This document shows positions 7,633 to 16,757 of a stretch of 64,000 nucleotides of DNA, one piece after another. The notes below the pieces were generated by a model. That model saw only the letters and a program-made list of their open reading frames with translations. It made no database searches and was not told the origin of the DNA. Both the position numbers and the translations under genes were made by a program. The stretch covers positions 8,149,006 through 8,213,005 of the forward strand of contig NZ_KQ976354.1 of the NCBI RefSeq assembly GCF_000346485.2. Direction: 5' to 3'. Numbering within the stretch: position 1 is the first letter of the stretch; every line of letters begins with the position of its first letter. This DNA comes from Scytonema hofmannii PCC 7110 (GTDB lineage Bacteria; Cyanobacteriota; Cyanobacteriia; Cyanobacteriales; Nostocaceae).

Positions 7633-8019
7633 CTAATTACGCGGACAGCGTTCTTCTAAACAAGCTTTTAGAGTTTTGGGGTCAAATATAATTGGCAAAA
7701 AGTGAATGCTGTTTATTTCTTTAAAATAAAACAAGATGGGAACTGGATTCCAGAATATGCGCCAATTCTGCCATTCTCTATAGGGAAAGCAGCGAATTAA
7801 TGTGTCGCCTCTGTAAATATCTAAGTTGGTAGCGGTAAACCTCAAACGTATTGTTACCGCCTGAAACATGAGAAACAAGCCAAGCAGTGTCACAAACAAG
7901 CCCACCCAAAGCTGCACGAAAAGTAGTGGAATTGCAGCAATAACTAATACCACAGGTATATTGTAACTGGGCTTGAGTTCTACGGTTGATACCGAGTTGG
8001 AGGTGTATGAAGTCGCCAT
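7633..8019 (-). CDS. DUF3119 family membrane protein
   Basis: A 128-residue protein with two adjacent hydrophobic helices (IPVVLVIAAIPLLFVQLWVG and LFVTLLGLFLMFQAV), then a soluble part with DTLIRCFPYREWQNWRIFW and PVPILFYFKE, as in the DUF3119 family of cyanobacteria. It is co-oriented with DUF3086 and the MlaE-like permease, the usual gene order. Function is unknown. Confidence 0.8.
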   Translation of the reverse strand: MATSYTSNSVSTVELKPSYNIPVVLVIAAIPLLFVQLWVGLFVTLLGLFLMFQAVTIRLRFTATNLDIYRGDTLIRCFPYREWQNWRIFWNPVPILFYFKEINSIHFLPIIFDPKTLKACLEERCPRN

Positions 8020-8073
8020 AAGATTTTGGATTTTAGATTTTGGATTTTAGATTTTGGATGCGTGGATTTTGGT

Positions 8074-8871
8074 CTAAAACCCTTGCATCAATGCACTACC
8101 AGAACCTTGGAACATTATCCAAGAAAGAAAGAAGTTACTAATAAATATAATCAATAAGGACGTCACAACTGCAGTTGTGGTTGATTGTCCTACTCCTTTT
8201 GCTCCTCCTGTTGTCGTCAATCCCCAATTACATCCTATAACGGCAATGAGAACCCCAAAGCAACACGCTTTCACCATTGCACTCAGAATATCCCAGGTGT
8301 TAAGAAAATTCCGGGCTGAGTCCAGAAAAACGGTATCTGAAAGATTATATACATTTGTTGCAATCAACATTCCCCCAAGCATCCCGGTTACCAAGGATAG
8401 AAGTGTTAGAATGGGCAGCATAATGCAGCAAGCCAGTACGCGAGGGATGACAAGATAATCAATCGGGTCTGTTTTAAGCATCAAAAGAGCATCGATCTGT
8501 TCTGTAACTCGCATTGTTCCAATTTCTGCTGCAAATGCCGAACCAACTCGTCCCGCTATAATGACTGCTGTTAATACAGGTGAGAGTTCTCGTGTTAACG
8601 CCACAGATAACACTCCACCAACAATATTGCCAGCACCAAAGGTAATAAACTCCCGTGCTACCTGGATGGTAAATACTGCACCAACAAACACTGCTGTCAA
8701 CAAGGCAATAAACAGCGAATCTGGTCCGACTGCTGCTAGTTGCTCTAAAGTGTTCCGCCAATGGATTTTTCCTCTCAGTAAGTGAATTATGACTTGTCCA
8801 CTCAAAAAAGTCGCAGCCAGCAATCGCTGACTCCAGGTTCCGAAACTGGATTTAGATGTGTCATTTGTCAT
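8074..8871 (-). CDS. MlaE-family lipid ABC transporter permease
   Basis: A 265-residue integral membrane permease of the MlaE/YrbE (DUF140) family, which moves lipids between inner and outer membranes together with an ATPase and an MCE protein. Diagnostic stretches are AVFTIQVAREFITFGA, LSPVLTAVIIAGRVGSAFAAEIGTMRVTEQIDAL and IGCNWGLTTTGGAKGVGQSTT. The neighbouring plsY fits a role in phospholipid homeostasis. Its ATPase and MCE partners are not in this window, so the complex must be assembled from genes elsewhere. Confidence 0.92.
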   Translation of the reverse strand: MTNDTSKSSFGTWSQRLLAATFLSGQVIIHLLRGKIHWRNTLEQLAAVGPDSLFIALLTAVFVGAVFTIQVAREFITFGAGNIVGGVLSVALTRELSPVLTAVIIAGRVGSAFAAEIGTMRVTEQIDALLMLKTDPIDYLVIPRVLACCIMLPILTLLSLVTGMLGGMLIATNVYNLSDTVFLDSARNFLNTWDILSAMVKACCFGVLIAVIGCNWGLTTTGGAKGVGQSTTTAVVTSLLIIFISNFFLSWIMFQGSGSALMQGF

Positions 8872-9378
8872 TTGTCATTGGGGAATGGGGAAGGTGGGGC
8901 CCCCTCTGGGGATAAGGGGGAATGGGGAATGGGGAATAGGGAATGGGGAAGGTGGGGCCCCCTCTGGGGATAAGGGGCAATGGGGAATGGGAAATGAGTA
9001 TTATTTATCACATCTAGTCTCCTCACTCCCTCAATCCCTCACTCCCTCAAGCCCTCATTCCCCCTTGTCCCTTTAACCTCTATACTGCTCTTGGTTTACA
9101 TTAACTAAGTTTAAAGCTCTTTTCAGAAATTCAAGCGTTACTCATATTTGCTCTCACTCAAACTCAAGCCCCAGTTTCCCGTAAAATGCCACCTGTACTT
9201 GGATTGCAGCAGATTTTATTCTTGGGGATCGCAAAACCTATCTTGGAAAGATTGTGTATGTATTTTAATCTAAACTTAAGATTTTTGAACTCTCTACTGA
9301 AACAGGGCGATCGCGCTTATTGTAGAAAGTAACAATGGGATTGCTCTGTTAACCCCTCATTCACCTAATTCTTACCCA
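8872..9378. other. Repeat-rich intergenic region
   Basis: Bases 8880-8997 hold a direct duplication of a 50-60 bp unit containing 'gtggggccccctctgg' plus ggggaat tandem copies. Bases 9010-9065 hold 'ctccctca' copies. Short in-frame stretches here are translated repeats. The remaining 300 bases show no gene and lead to the small membrane protein at 9379. Confidence 0.75.
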
Positions 9379-9666
9379 ATGATCGTTATTACGAACTTTC
9401 TCCGATCGCTCTTTCTCTCAATTATTTTCAGCTTTGTTGCCCCCATGCTTCTCATTGGTGGCTTTTTGCTGACTGTCTCTCTCCTGGCTTATATTCCCGG
9501 CTTACAAGCAATAACTGATGCGATCGCCACTCCTATCTTGGAGTTTCTTTCTATCTTTGGCAGTGGTACTCCTCTTGGAGGTCTATTTGTTATCTGTTCC
9601 ACCTTTAGCGTTGCCGGAGCGCTATTTGAGGTCTACGCCTACTACAGATGTCAAATTTTACGTTAA
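9379..9666 (+). CDS. Small membrane protein, unrecognised
   Basis: A 95-residue hydrophobic protein with two clear transmembrane helices (residues about 10-40 and 62-88), joined by IPGLQAITDAIATPILEFLSI. I do not recognise a family. The ATG at 9379 is the only good start, and codon use (with an internal gcgatcgc) looks native. It stands alone between repeat-rich regions. Confidence 0.6.
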   Translation: MIVITNFLRSLFLSIIFSFVAPMLLIGGFLLTVSLLAYIPGLQAITDAIATPILEFLSIFGSGTPLGGLFVICSTFSVAGALFEVYAYYRCQILR

Positions 9667-10061
9667 CTGTACCGAACTCTCTATTTAAAGACATCAATAA
9701 CTTTTCTAAAGTTTTATCTCTTTAAGTTTTCACTATCCTAGCTTTTACAGTAGGTATAACTTACTATTTCTATAGAAACAATAGCTTGTTAGTTCCTTTT
9801 TACTGCGGCTTCTTTAGATTTGGAGCCGAACAACTTTGTTTGCTTATTTTCAAGTTAAGCTTTTAAGAAGTTGTATAGCGTTTTATTACTTTACTGGTTA
9901 AATATTAACAAACAAAGTTACAAATAAATCTAAAGAAAATATAAAATTTTTACAAAAGCGTTGAGATTCGCAACACCTGCTCGTTTTTCTTAACATAGAA
10001 AAGCAAGCATTATGCGTTTTGCATCTTGTGTCTAAGTCTGTTAGGAGTTTTTTAACTGCTC
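9667..10061. other. AT-rich intergenic region upstream of sppA
   Basis: No gene, repeat array or conserved RNA was recognised in these 395 bases. It presumably holds the promoter and leader of sppA. Confidence 0.5.
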
Positions 10062-10883
10062 ATGGTGTGGCCTTTTAAACCTAGATTCCAGAAACAAATT
10101 GCTCGGATTGAAATTACTGGTGCAATTGCCAGTGCTACTCGCAAGCGGGTATTGGAAGCGCTGAAAACAATAGAAGAAAGAAAATTTCCAGCGCTACTGC
10201 TAAGGATTGACAGTCCTGGTGGTACAGTAGGAGATTCTCAAGAAATCTACAGTGCATTGAAACGATTGCGCTCAAAAGTGAAAATAGTTGCTAGTTTTGG
10301 CAACATTTCTGCTTCGGGTGGGGTTTACATCGGTATGGGAGCAGAGCACATCATGGCAAATCCTGGTACGATTACGGGTAGCATTGGTGTGATATTGCGC
10401 GGTAACAACTTGGAACGCTTGTTGCAAAAAATTGGTGTCTCCTTTAAGGTAATCAAGTCAGGTCCTTACAAAGATATTCTGGCTTTTGACCGAGAATTGA
10501 CAGAACCAGAACAAAACATTTTGCAAGAATTGATTGATACGAGTTACCAGCAGTTTGTACAAACGGTGGCTGATGCACGTTCCCTTGGTGTAGAAACAGT
10601 GAGAAGTTTTGCAGATGGTCGAATTTTTACCGGACAGCAAGCATTAGCGTTAGGTGTCATAGACCGATTGGGAACAGAAGAAGATGCTCGCCGTTGGGCT
10701 TGCGAACTTGTTAGTCTCGATCCTGAAAAAACTCCTGTTTATACCTTAGAAGAACGCAAGCCTTTGTTAAATCGTCTTGTACAAGGAAGTATCCAAGCTT
10801 CACCAGGGTTAAGTGCTGGAATTGATTGGGTTGAATTTGAAATGTCTACAAGTGGATTGCCTTTATGGTTATATAGACCATAA
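10062..10883 (+). CDS. sppA: Signal peptide peptidase SppA
   Basis: A 273-residue serine protease of the S49 (SppA) family, the short cyanobacterial/Bacillus type. The nucleophile is in SASGG (Ser 85) and the general-base Lys in KSGPYKD (Lys 137). RIDSPGGTVGDSQEI and GTITGSIGVI are the other family signatures. The enzyme degrades leftover signal peptides in membranes. There is no obvious N-terminal membrane helix, so it may associate peripherally. It is followed by tandem heptamers and then aroH. Confidence 0.92.
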   Translation: MVWPFKPRFQKQIARIEITGAIASATRKRVLEALKTIEERKFPALLLRIDSPGGTVGDSQEIYSALKRLRSKVKIVASFGNISASGGVYIGMGAEHIMANPGTITGSIGVILRGNNLERLLQKIGVSFKVIKSGPYKDILAFDRELTEPEQNILQELIDTSYQQFVQTVADARSLGVETVRSFADGRIFTGQQALALGVIDRLGTEEDARRWACELVSLDPEKTPVYTLEERKPLLNRLVQGSIQASPGLSAGIDWVEFEMSTSGLPLWLYRP

Positions 10884-10933
10884 AGAAAAAATAGTCATTT
10901 GTCGTTTGTCATTTGTCTGAGACAATAAACTAA

Positions 10934-11000
10934 CAGTGACCAGTGACCAGTGACCAGTGACCAGTGACCAGTGACCAGTGACCAGTGACCAGTAACCAGT
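10934..11000. repeat. Tandem heptamer repeat (cagtgac, about nine copies)
   Basis: Uninterrupted copies of 'cagtgac' in the sppA-aroH intergenic space, ending just before the ribosome binding site of aroH. Confidence 0.92.
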
Positions 11001-11016
11001 TAAGGAGGAAAACTAA

Positions 11017-11415
11017 GTGGAGTGGCGAATGCGGGCGATTCGCGGAGCAACAACCGTTGCAGAAAATACGGTTGAAGCAATGCAAGAAGCGGTAACGGAA
11101 ATACTTGATGAACTTGAAAAACGGAATCAATTGCATCCAACGGATATTATTAGCGTGACATTTACTGTCACAAACGATTTAAATGCGACTTTTCCGGCGG
11201 CGATCGCACGAAAGCGTCCGTATTGGGACGTTGTACCGATGTTGGATGTACAGCAAATGCAAGTTGATGGTAGTTTGGAGCAATGCATACGTTTTTTAGT
11301 TCACGTCCATCTTCCTGCTTCTGCCCCAATTCATCATATTTATTTGCGTCACGCCGCCAGTTTGCGCCCTGATTGGTCTCTACCTATTTTGGAGGGAGTG
11401 GGGAGTAGGGAGTGA
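11017..11415 (+). CDS. aroH: Chorismate mutase, AroH class
   Basis: A 132-residue monofunctional chorismate mutase that converts chorismate to prephenate for Phe and Tyr synthesis. The protein opens VEWRMRAIRGATTVAENT, with the active-site Arg in RGATT. DIISVTFTVTNDLNATFPA and IHHIYLRHAASLRPD carry the other conserved positions of the trimeric AroH fold. The start is GTG, with aaggagg about ten bases upstream. The last residues (GVGSRE) run into a 'ggagtaggg' repeat, which may have altered the C-terminus. Confidence 0.92.
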   Translation: MEWRMRAIRGATTVAENTVEAMQEAVTEILDELEKRNQLHPTDIISVTFTVTNDLNATFPAAIARKRPYWDVVPMLDVQQMQVDGSLEQCIRFLVHVHLPASAPIHHIYLRHAASLRPDWSLPILEGVGSRE

Positions 11416-11479
11416 GGGAGTGAGGGAGCAGAGGTAATAACTAATACTCAATGCCCAATGCCCAATGCCCAATGCCCAA
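11397..11479. repeat. Tandem repeats between aroH and crtR
   Basis: Copies of 'gggagtg' and then four copies of 'gcccaat' fill the convergent aroH-crtR gap, slightly overlapping the aroH 3' end. Confidence 0.85.
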
Positions 11480-12367
11480 CTACTTATTATGATGAAACCG
11501 AATTCCTAAAAAAATGTCATAAACAAATCCGAAAAAGTCTTTTTTTTGCAACAACCCAGTTGATTGATAGCAGCCTTTTTCATCCAAGAGAGGTTTCATC
11601 AGATAATAAGTAGGCTGGTAATTATACCAGGGAATAGAGGGCCACAAATGATGGATTAAATGATAGTTTTGCCCGCCGATCAGAATGTTGAGAATGGGAT
11701 TGGGGTAAACGCGAGCGTTTTTCCAGCGACCGCGTTCTATAAAAGGACGATGAGGTAAGTAATCAAAAAACAGTCCCAGTGCTATGCCCACAACAAAAGC
11801 AGGAATAAACCAGAAATTGAGAAGGTAACCTAAAAAGTGGTACTGAATTGAGATATAAACGATTGAAACGACAATCAACCTGCTGATAAACCATTCGAGT
11901 AGTTCGTATTTGCGCCACAATTGCCGCTTAAAGAAAAACACTTCGTGGTATAAAAATCGCACTGCAATCAACCACAAAGGACCGCCTGTAGAGACGTAGT
12001 GATCGGGATCGTCATCTGGATCGTTAACATGGGCATGATGCTGCAAATGGACTCTTGTAAAAACAGGGAAAGCAAAAGCCAGCATTAGAGCACTACCATG
12101 CCCCAACATAGCATTAATAACTCGGTTGCGATGAGCAGATTGGTGACAAGCATCGTGAATCACCGTACCCGCCATATGTAAAGCAAGAGTATTAGCAGTA
12201 AAGCACACCCAGTGTTGCCATTCCCAAACCCAGTAGCCAAAGTTAGATAACACTAGTATTGCCACCGCTACCAAAAACATGAGCAGCGTCGGGTTGAAAT
12301 CACCCGGAGGCGCTAGAAAATCCTTTGGTGGGACTGTCAGTGGCTTTGATGCCTCCGACGTCAGCAT
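11480..12367 (-). CDS. crtR: Beta-carotene hydroxylase CrtR
   Basis: A 295-residue membrane di-iron hydroxylase of the fatty-acid desaturase fold. It adds 3-hydroxyl groups to beta-carotene to make zeaxanthin and related carotenoids. The three histidine clusters are visible: HDACHQSAH (residues 71-79), HLQHHAHVN (107-113) and NYHLIHHLWPSIPWY (235-249). DPDHYVSTGG and the PHRPFI segment are typical of CrtR. It is transcribed toward aroH and divergent from pyk. Confidence 0.92.
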   Translation of the reverse strand: MLTSEASKPLTVPPKDFLAPPGDFNPTLLMFLVAVAILVLSNFGYWVWEWQHWVCFTANTLALHMAGTVIHDACHQSAHRNRVINAMLGHGSALMLAFAFPVFTRVHLQHHAHVNDPDDDPDHYVSTGGPLWLIAVRFLYHEVFFFKRQLWRKYELLEWFISRLIVVSIVYISIQYHFLGYLLNFWFIPAFVVGIALGLFFDYLPHRPFIERGRWKNARVYPNPILNILIGGQNYHLIHHLWPSIPWYNYQPTYYLMKPLLDEKGCYQSTGLLQKKDFFGFVYDIFLGIRFHHNK

Positions 12368-12617
12368 TATAAACTCCTTTTTCGTCGATTGGTTATCTAG
12401 ATAATGCCACTTTTCTGTGAATGAAAGTTAAGTTTTGACAGACAAAATTGCAGAAAGTGAATTTTCTCTAAAAAATTTATCATCGTTTCCATATATAAGC
12501 AGCAGAATAAAGGTATGATTTCAAGCGAGTCGTTCACGATTGGTTCTGTAGCGACAGACAAGAGATGCATCCTCACTTTAGGATGATTCCCAGAGTAGCT
12601 CCCTAAGTTCAGCTCCT

Positions 12618-14387
12618 ATGCAACTAAAAGATTCCCTTCGCCGGACAAAAATTGTCGCCACAATCGGACCTGCTACCAGCAGCCCGGAAATGCTTAAAGC
12701 CATTATTGAAGCTGGTGCAACAACGTTGCGACTCAACTTTTCTCACGGGACTCACGCTGACCATCAGCGAAATATCCGCCTCATTCGACAAACTGCATTT
12801 GAACTCAATAAACCAGTAGCCATCCTTCAAGACTTACAAGGACCGAAAATTCGTCTGGGAAAATTTGAAAACGGATCTATAGTATTGGCAAAAGGCGACC
12901 CCTTCACCCTAACCAATCGCCCGGTTGTTGGTATGCAGGATATAAGCTGCGTAACCTATGAATATTTGGCAGATGAAGTACCAGTTGGGTCAAGAATTCT
13001 CCTTGACGACGGGCGAGTAGAAATGCTTGTAGAGGATATCAATCGCGAAAAAGGTGATTTGCACTCTCGCGTGACTGTAGGCGGGACGCTTTCAAACAAC
13101 AAAGGAGTAAACTTTCCAGGAGTTTACTTGTCAATCAAGGCAATGACTGAAAAAGACCGTGAGGATTTGATGTTCGGTCTTGACCAAGGCGTTGACTGGG
13201 TAGCTCTTTCCTTTGTTCGCAATCCTCAGGATATGATTGAGATTAAAGAGCTGATTTCCAGTACGGGTAAGCAAGTACCAGTTATTGCCAAAATAGAAAA
13301 GCACGAAGCGATCGAACAAATGGAAGCAGTTCTGGCATTGTGCGATGGCGTGATGGTAGCAAGAGGCGATCTAGGTGTAGAATTGCCAGCTGAGGATGTA
13401 CCGATACTACAAAAACGGTTGATTGCTACTGCCAATCGTTTGGGCATTCCCATTATCACTGCTACTCAAATGTTGGACAGCATGGTGAATAACCCCCGTC
13501 CAACTCGTGCAGAAGTATCGGATGTGGCTAATGCGATTTTAGATGGTACAGATGCAGTGATGCTCTCGAACGAAACCGCAGTTGGTAAGTTTCCAGTGGA
13601 AGCAGTCGCCACAATGGCGCGAATTGCCGAACGTATCGAACAAGAAGAAGCACAAAACACTAACACAAGGCAACTGAGAGATCCAAAGCGTTCCATTCCC
13701 AACGCTATCAGCCAAGCAGTCGGTCAAATTGCAGAACAGCTAGGTGCAGCAGCAATTATGACTCTGACACAAACAGGCGCAACAGCGCGGAATGTTTCCA
13801 AATTTCGTCCCCAAACACCAATTTTAGCAGTGACACCCCACGTGAATGTGGCACGGCAATTACAACTAGTTTGGGGAGTCAAACCGTTGTTGATGTTAGA
13901 ACTCCCTTCTACAGGTCAGACATTCCAAGCAGCCATGAATGTTGCTCAAGAAAGGGGATTGTTGTCTGAAGGAGATTTGGTGGTGATGACTGCAGGAACT
14001 CTCCAAGGGGTTTCGGGTTCGACAGATTTGATTAAAGTTGAAGTTGTAACAGCAGTCCTCGGTCAGGGAATTGGATTGGGACAAGGTTCTGTAAGCGGTC
14101 GCGCACGAGTTACGTATACTGGTATGGATGCTAGTAATTTTAATCACGGGGAAATTTTGGTTGCGCCTAGCACCAATGCTGATTTTGTTGATGCAATTCG
14201 TAAAGCTTCTGGAATTATTACTGAAGATGAAAGTCTCACCAGTCATGCAGCCGTGATTTGTTTGCGTCTTGGCGTTCCCGTAATCGTTGGTGTTAAGAAT
14301 GCAACACAGGTCATTCGCGATGGAGCCATTTTGACCATGGACGTACAACGCGGATTGGTTTACTCTGGTGCAGTTGGAACTCCGTAA
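12618..14387 (+). CDS. pyk: Pyruvate kinase with C-terminal swivelling domain
   Basis: A 589-residue enzyme that makes pyruvate and ATP from phosphoenolpyruvate and ADP. It starts LRRTKIVATIGPATSSPEML; LRLNFSHGTH, AILQDLQGPKIRLG, VIAKIEKHEAIEQM (catalytic Lys) and MVARGDLGVELP are all present. After the usual C-terminal domain, about 90 extra residues from VSGRARVTY to the end contain TSHAAVICLRLGVPVIVG, a PEP-utiliser phosphohistidine-type domain found in Bacillus and cyanobacterial pyruvate kinases. An inverted repeat follows the stop. Confidence 0.96.
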   Translation: MQLKDSLRRTKIVATIGPATSSPEMLKAIIEAGATTLRLNFSHGTHADHQRNIRLIRQTAFELNKPVAILQDLQGPKIRLGKFENGSIVLAKGDPFTLTNRPVVGMQDISCVTYEYLADEVPVGSRILLDDGRVEMLVEDINREKGDLHSRVTVGGTLSNNKGVNFPGVYLSIKAMTEKDREDLMFGLDQGVDWVALSFVRNPQDMIEIKELISSTGKQVPVIAKIEKHEAIEQMEAVLALCDGVMVARGDLGVELPAEDVPILQKRLIATANRLGIPIITATQMLDSMVNNPRPTRAEVSDVANAILDGTDAVMLSNETAVGKFPVEAVATMARIAERIEQEEAQNTNTRQLRDPKRSIPNAISQAVGQIAEQLGAAAIMTLTQTGATARNVSKFRPQTPILAVTPHVNVARQLQLVWGVKPLLMLELPSTGQTFQAAMNVAQERGLLSEGDLVVMTAGTLQGVSGSTDLIKVEVVTAVLGQGIGLGQGSVSGRARVTYTGMDASNFNHGEILVAPSTNADFVDAIRKASGIITEDESLTSHAAVICLRLGVPVIVGVKNATQVIRDGAILTMDVQRGLVYSGAVGTP

Positions 14388-14399
14388 ATTAAGAGGCAA

Positions 14400-14485
14400 T
14401 TCCTCTTCTTCTCTCTGTGCTCTCTGTTCCTCTGCGGTTTAAAAATCATTTATTTAACCCCAGAGGCGCAGAGTACGCAGAGGTA
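14400..14485. repeat. Inverted dispersed repeat downstream of pyk
   Basis: Arms related to 'ctctgttcctctgcggttt' and 'aaccccagaggcgcagag' face each other over an AT-rich centre. This is the common cyanobacterial 'accgcagaggcgcagag' repeat and may also serve as the pyk transcription end. Confidence 0.65.
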
Positions 14486-14568
14486 AGAGGTGAGAGAGTG
14501 AGTGTAGGTAGGTCTAGGACGAGTAAAGTATAATATGTTAAATTAATAATAAGAGCATAGGTTTAACA

Positions 14569-14808
14569 ATGAAAACCGAACAAGATAGACAACAATTAAT
14601 TAAAGAGATTAATGTACTGCTACATCAAGCTTATGACAGTACATTAGATGAGATTTACGCACTTTTAAAACGAATCGATGATATAGAGGATGAAGAAGAC
14701 TTATTAGCTATTGAAGAAGCTAGAGAAGACATACGCATTAATGGTACTGTGTCTTGGGAGGAAATAGAAGAAGAAATAAGAAACGATAGACACAAGGACG
14801 TTGCGTGA
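14569..14808 (+). CDS. Putative antitoxin of a RelE/ParE-type module
   Basis: A 79-residue acidic protein (IEDEEDLLAIEEAREDIR, VSWEEIEEEIRND), rich in Glu and Asp and mostly helical, directly preceding a RelE-like toxin with a four-base overlap (the stop TGA is inside gtgagt). Its composition and arrangement are those of antitoxins that wrap a basic RelE toxin; the DNA-binding head is not recognisable. Confidence 0.7.
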   Translation: MKTEQDRQQLIKEINVLLHQAYDSTLDEIYALLKRIDDIEDEEDLLAIEEAREDIRINGTVSWEEIEEEIRNDRHKDVA

Positions 14809-15071
14809 GTTACAAAGTAAAATTTACAAAGGGTGCCAAAAAACAGTTGAGAAAACTACCCCTCGACGTGCAAAAACGCATACAAGCGAGAGTCAACGAT
14901 TTAAAAATAGAACCGCGTCCAGACGGGGTTAAAAAGTTAAAAGGGCAAGAAAATTCATATCGTATTCGTATTGGTGATTATCGTGTAGTTTATGAAATAG
15001 AAGATAACGTTTTAAAGGTAACTGTCGTCAAAGTAAAACATCGAAGCGAAGTTTATAAGGATGATGGTTAA
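14805..15071 (+). CDS. RelE/ParE-family toxin
   Basis: An 88-residue basic protein: YKVKFTKGAKKQLRKLPLDVQKRI, then KKLKGQENSYRIRIGDYRVVYEI and VKVKHRSEVYK. This is the complete RelE fold with the basic residues that contact mRNA in the ribosomal A site. The GTG start overlaps the antitoxin stop. It appears intact. The mRNA-interferase activity is inferred from the family. Confidence 0.85.
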   Translation: MSYKVKFTKGAKKQLRKLPLDVQKRIQARVNDLKIEPRPDGVKKLKGQENSYRIRIGDYRVVYEIEDNVLKVTVVKVKHRSEVYKDDG

Positions 15072-15477
15072 AAATTGCACGGAGAAAACTACATTGGTGC
15101 CACTATTTACAAACTAGTAACATCTATGACTACTAATTTACCTATAAAGCTGGTGTGGGTTCTGAACGATTGGCAAAAAAGTTAAGAGAAGTTGGAATTT
15201 ACCCGTTAGAATTTTAGATTGGAAATTGCGCTCGGATATTATTAAGACTTTCACATAGCCTCTTTTTATGTGTCAATTGGGATATTTGCTAAGCGTGAAA
15301 ACACAAGAAATACTTTTGAGGATACGGAAGTCTTAATAAGATTAGATATTTTCAAAAAATGATTATGTAATATATAAAACTTTTGGAGAAACCAAAGGTA
15401 TCGATATTACATAAAATTAATTTCCAAAGAAATCCACAGCGGCTGTGGTGTTTTGGGGATGAGCAACTGAAGAATTA
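15072..15477. other. Gap with one short remnant and a hairpin
   Basis: A short frame near 15145-15212 reads YKAGVGSERLAKKLREVGIYPLEF, which looks like the tail of a lost gene of unknown family. Around 15370-15415 are AT-rich inverted segments ('atgtaatat' / 'atattacat'). At 15434-15448 the palindrome ccacagcggctgtgg lies just beyond the stop of the minus-strand gene at 15478 and could help terminate it. Confidence 0.45.
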
Positions 15478-15759
15478 TTAAAGCTGTAGAAAATCATCAA
15501 TTCCACTTACCAAAACATCACCTAAAACTCGCCAAGTTCTGGGACCAACAATACCGTCAGCATTCAGCCCAACTTTTTCTTGAAAACGCATAACAGCTTG
15601 TCGTGTTGTCTCGTCAAAGTTTCCAGATAACGCGCTAGCGGGAAGTTCGTTTAGAGCTACTAAAAGCTCTTGTACCAATGTTACACCGTAGTAAATTCCT
15701 TCATTATCAGTATCACCTTCTCTCAAGGTTAGCATTGTTATTTCCGCGCTAGCAACCAT
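15478..15759 (-). CDS. Small peptidoglycan-binding (PGB_1) domain protein
   Basis: A 93-residue protein that is essentially one PG_binding_1 module. LREGDTDNEGIYYGVTLVQELL and DETTRQAVMRFQEKVGLNADGIVGPRTWRVL show the three-helix repeat and the D-G-x-V-G-P-x-T signature. There is no signal peptide and no catalytic domain, so it is either cytoplasmic or a fragment of a larger hydrolase. Many cyanobacteria have such stand-alone modules. Confidence 0.8.
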   Translation of the reverse strand: MVASAEITMLTLREGDTDNEGIYYGVTLVQELLVALNELPASALSGNFDETTRQAVMRFQEKVGLNADGIVGPRTWRVLGDVLVSGIDDFLQL

Positions 15760-16175
15760 ACAATTGACTCCTCTTATTCTTTAATTAGAAATAACCAGTT
15801 CTTAATCTCTTTATGACTTCAATGGTTGAGTACAAAGTGATGTTACATAGTATTTATAAATACAGACTCTCAGCCTACTAAACCTGCTATATTTTGTCCC
15901 TAGTCTTGGGTTGAGTTTTTAGCTACCCCTTGGGTGAGGGTATTACCTGAACTTTTGGTTAGGTTCGCGGCTGCTATATCAACAAAATCAAATACACCCA
16001 ATTGTAGGGGTGCTGCGGTATTGCATCCATATGAGAAACGTTATAATTTTGATTTTTACTCAATTGTTAAGTTATTTTGATAAATCTGCCATCAGGTCGA
16101 TCTTCTGAAAAAAGTATCTCAATATACTCCTTAATGAAGAATACTTCATAACTAGTTTATGGAATATTTGCTTTT
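15760..16175. other. Intergenic region without recognised features
   Basis: About 416 bases between divergent genes. No repeat array, palindrome or conserved RNA was recognised. It must contain the promoters of the PGB protein and of the retropepsin operon. Confidence 0.5.
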
Positions 16176-16757
16176 ATGGCTGTGAAGAGTAAATTTGGTT
16201 TTAGCAAAATGTATGCAACTAAACGGAATTTTATTCTCATTCTTTGCTGTCTGCTGACTGGAGCAGGATGTACTTTACAAAACTCTCAAGCTACTAACTC
16301 GGTACAACAAGATATTCAAACTGTCGGTTGGGTAGAAAAAGGCAAGATTGCTGGGGTTGATAAAGAAATCAAATTCAAGCTCGATACAGGTGCAACAACA
16401 ACCTCTATCAACGCCGAAATTTTAGAAAAGCCAGATTCTGAATCAGAGTCTGGTGGCATGATTAAATTCCGATTTACAAATGGAGAGGGAGTTAAAGAGG
16501 AATTTGAGCTTCCTATTGTGCGATGGGTTCGTATTGAGAGCCGTAAAGCTGATTATATACGTCGTCCGGTAGTGCGAATGAAATTGTGTCTTGCAGGTCG
16601 GTGGATTGAGGAAGAGGTAAACCTAGCCTCTCGAGATGACTTTAACTATCCAGTCTTAATTGGACGCAATATGTTGAAGAAAGGTGCATTGGTGGTTGAT
16701 TCTTCTAAAACCTTTACCACAGACCCAACATGTCCAGCACAGGAGGCACGGAAATGA
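16176..16757 (+). CDS. Retropepsin-like aspartic protease lipoprotein ('ATP-dependent zinc protease' family)
   Basis: A 193-residue protein. FILILCCLLTGAGC is a lipoprotein signal with lipobox; starting at ATG 16209 would give a more typical signal length. The mature part has GWVEKGKIAGVDKEIKFKLDTGATTTSINAE, where LDTGAT is the aspartyl-protease motif of the PF05618 family, and ends with VLIGRNMLKKGALVVD. Despite the family name it should act as a retropepsin-like peptidase, here in the periplasm. Its stop overlaps the start of the next gene (ATGA), and the three genes to 19369 form one operon. Confidence 0.85.
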   Translation: MAVKSKFGFSKMYATKRNFILILCCLLTGAGCTLQNSQATNSVQQDIQTVGWVEKGKIAGVDKEIKFKLDTGATTTSINAEILEKPDSESESGGMIKFRFTNGEGVKEEFELPIVRWVRIESRKADYIRRPVVRMKLCLAGRWIEEEVNLASRDDFNYPVLIGRNMLKKGALVVDSSKTFTTDPTCPAQEARK